A program made the translations under genes and the position numbers. Source: a bacterium (GTDB lineage: Bacteria > Patescibacteriota > Minisyncoccia > Phycocordibacterales > UBA6899). Taken from it: a stretch of 49,520 nucleotides of DNA. The notes under the pieces were generated by a model. The model was not told the DNA's origin. It did not search any database and saw nothing but the letters and a program-made list of their open reading frames with translations. Location: assembly GCA_021851895.1 (NCBI GenBank), contig JAJZQJ010000010.1:1-49520 (forward strand), written 5' to 3'. This document shows positions 46,935-49,520 of this stretch, piece after piece. Position 1 is the first letter of the stretch. Every line of letters starts with the position of its first letter.

Positions 46935-49520
46935 TATGCACTCATCTCCATCGACAGTTGTTGTAAAAAAGAAGAAATTAGGAAAACTCTATTGGTTACA
47001 ATATTTCTTTACCTGGTTCTTCCTTTTAGGAACACTTTTTACAAGTGTTTTTCTCGCTTGGGCGCTTACATTACAAATTCCAGATTTCCAATTGCTTGAT
47101 AGTCGTTTTCGATCTCAATCGACGAAGATATACGACCGTACTGGTGAATATGTTCTCTATGATGTTTATGGTGATATACAACGCACGATCGTTCCACTCA
47201 GTCAGATAAATAAGAATATACAACAGGCGACGATTGCTATAGAGGATGCTGAATTCTATCAACATGCCGGTATAAAACCAGGTGCAATACTTCGTGCAAT
47301 ATACGTGAACTTCACAACAGGTGGATATACGCAAGGTGGTTCAACAATAACGCAGCAGGTGGTGAAGAATGCATTATTGTCTCAAGAGAAAACAGTGACA
47401 CGAAAGGTTAAGGAGTGGATTCTTGCATTGAAGCTCGAACGAGTGAAGACAAAAGATCAGATTCTTGAGCTTTATCTCAATGACGCCCCATATGGTGGAA
47501 ATATCGTAGGTGTTGAAGAGGCTGCAATGGGGTACTTTGGAAAGCATGCAAGCGCAGTGGATCTCGCTGAGGCTGCATATCTTGCCGCTTTACCACAATC
47601 CCCTACACGCTTGCGTCCCCATGGTGGTGATATTAATGCACTTAACGCACGTAAGAATCTTGTGCTTAAGCGCATGCTTGAGCTTGGTATGATCACCCCT
47701 AAGGAAGAGCAACAGGCGCGTACGGAAGTGGTGAAATTCGATGAACCTCAAGGTGATTCAGCTTCACTTCAGGCACCACATTTCGTGATGGAGGTAAAAA
47801 AGCGTCTCGAGGATGAATATGGAGAGGATTATGTGAAGAATGGTGGACTAAAAGTCATCACTACACTTGATCTCGACCTTCAACATATTGCTGAGGATAC
47901 GATCGCTAAACATAGAGACGTACTTCAGAGTAACTTCAATGCTGATAATTCCGCATTAGTTGCTTTAGATCCAAAGACAGGACAAGTACTCGCACTCGTC
48001 GGATCGAGGGATTACCGTCAAAAAGGTTATGGAATGTTCAATGTGGTCAATGATGGAAGACGTCAGCCTGGATCATCATTTAAACCGATCATTTATTCCG
48101 AAGCTTTTCGAGAAGGGTATCTTCCGAGTACAGTAGTCTTCGACGCACAAACAAGCTTCGATACACGTTGTAATATCGATCCAGCTCAAATTCCAGAAAG
48201 TAATACTGATTGTTATAGACCAAAGAATTATGATGGTACCTATCATGGTCCAATATCATTAAGGAATGCACTTGCACAGTCATTGAATGTGCCCGCGGTG
48301 AAAATGCTTTATCTTGTGGGTATTGATAAAGCACTCGCACTTGCGAAGAATCTAGGTATTACTACACTTGATCAAGCAAATCGTTTTGGACTCTCCTTGG
48401 TTCTTGGTGCAGGTGAGGTGTCACCATATGAGATGGCACAAGCTTATAGTGCTTTCGCCCATGATGGAGTCTTACAGCCAGCACAAATGATACAAAAAGT
48501 GGAGGATAAGGATGGAAAGGTGATCAAAGAGTACACAAGTGAACCTAAGGAAGTGCTTCCTCCACAAGTAACACGACTGCTCTCAGATGTGCTTTCTGAT
48601 AACGTTGCACGTACACCGGCATATGGACCAAGCTCAGACCTCTATTTTCCTGACCGCCAAGTAGCTGTGAAAACGGGTACCACAAACGATTCTCGTGATT
48701 ACTGGGTTATTGGGTATACCCCTTCGATCGTTGCACTTGTATGGGCGGGAAATCATGATAATACACCGATGGTCAAGAAGGCTGCAGGTTTCGCAGTTGC
48801 ACCAATTTGGAGGGATTACTTAAATCAAGTCTTTGAAAAATTCCCTGATCGTTTTCCTAAAGATGAACGTTTTACTCCACCTGATCCTGCATCACCAAAC
48901 ACAAAACCAGCACTTCGAGGTATTTGGATGAATACGACGCCGTATGATATCGATACGCGTACTGGTCAGATCGCGGACGCGAGTGTTCCTGCGCAGTATA
49001 GGGAACAGAAGTTTATACCGAATATAGCGGAAGCGCATGATATTCTCTATTTCGTTGATAAGAATGATCCAACAGGACCCGTACCTAGTCATCCTGAAAA
49101 CGATGAACAGTATGTTCGCTGGGAATATTCAGCACAGAAGTGGTTGAAAGAAAATGGTATTCCAGGGAGTGCACTTGTTGCAGTTGCGAATAATACCATT
49201 AGAAGTGATTCTGGTCCGAGTGTGGAGATCGTGATCGATGAAAATACAGTGAATACAAGAGTCGTTTCTCTTTCCGATAAATATAGAGTTCAAACAAAGA
49301 TAACATCAACAAAATCGATCGAAAGGGTAGACTTCTTCCTTGATGGTCAATTTCTTGGATCTGTAAAACAGCAACCGTATGAGTTTGCATTCATGCCCTC
49401 TGATTACAAACTTAGTGCAGGAGTCCATACAATAAGAGTTGTTGCTGTTGATGGTGATGGTATCTCCGGAGAAACATCAATGGAAGAAAATTTCATTGAT
49501 ACTTCGAATCCTCAAAACAC
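46935..49520 (+). CDS. Class A penicillin-binding protein (PBP1A-like), 3' truncated by the window; not in the supplied ORF track
   Basis: Translates to ...IAIEDAEFYQHAGIKPGAILRAIYVNFTTGGYTQGGSTITQQVVKNALL...; SxxK PGSSFKP, SLN, KTGTTND. Confidence 0.95.

Noticed and set aside
1-49520. Alternative genetic code (UGA = Gly) as in some CPR lineages
   Set aside because: TGA is used as the terminal stop of many intact genes here (e.g. 2912, 15263, 19777), followed by terminators or intergenic sequence.
1-49520. CRISPR array or cas genes
   Set aside because: No regularly spaced direct repeats with unique spacers and no Cas-like proteins seen.

Overview
The window reads as a near-origin chromosomal segment of a Patescibacteria/CPR (Parcubacteria-like) genome. 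This placement is inferred from gene content and protein style, not from a search. The right end carries the replication-origin neighbourhood: jag and yidC (-), then rpmH, rnpA, yidD, dnaA, dnaN and a PBP1A-like gene (+) that runs off the window. DnaA-box matches lie on both sides of dnaA. The left and middle hold tRNA-Gly, tRNA-Arg with a broken upstream duplicate, two tandem near-consensus parS-like sites in front of cca, exoA, a xerC/D-like recombinase, rpsO, pnp, a DksA/TraR-like gene, a comM/yifB-like gene, a ZIP transporter, a LysM-M23 peptidase, a uvrD/pcrA-like gene and rsmA. From about 20.7 to 41.5 kb there is a surface/secretion island. It contains three adjacent peptidoglycan-binding plus IPT/TIG proteins, then a reduced VirB-like apparatus: VirB6/TrbL-like, PrgI/VirB3-like, split VirB4-like, and a two-TM VirB2-like protein fused to an M15-like domain. 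I see no relaxase, VirD4 or VirB7-10 outer-membrane core. A repeated regulatory signal is a -10 box followed by exactly six bases and then the start codon, found at 12 genes here, which predicts pervasive leaderless mRNAs. Other items for follow-up are a beta-barrel-like protein, nested palindromic intergenic elements, and an M23 peptidase whose signal-peptide region has no canonical start codon. rpmH and the partial PBP1A gene are absent from the supplied ORF track.
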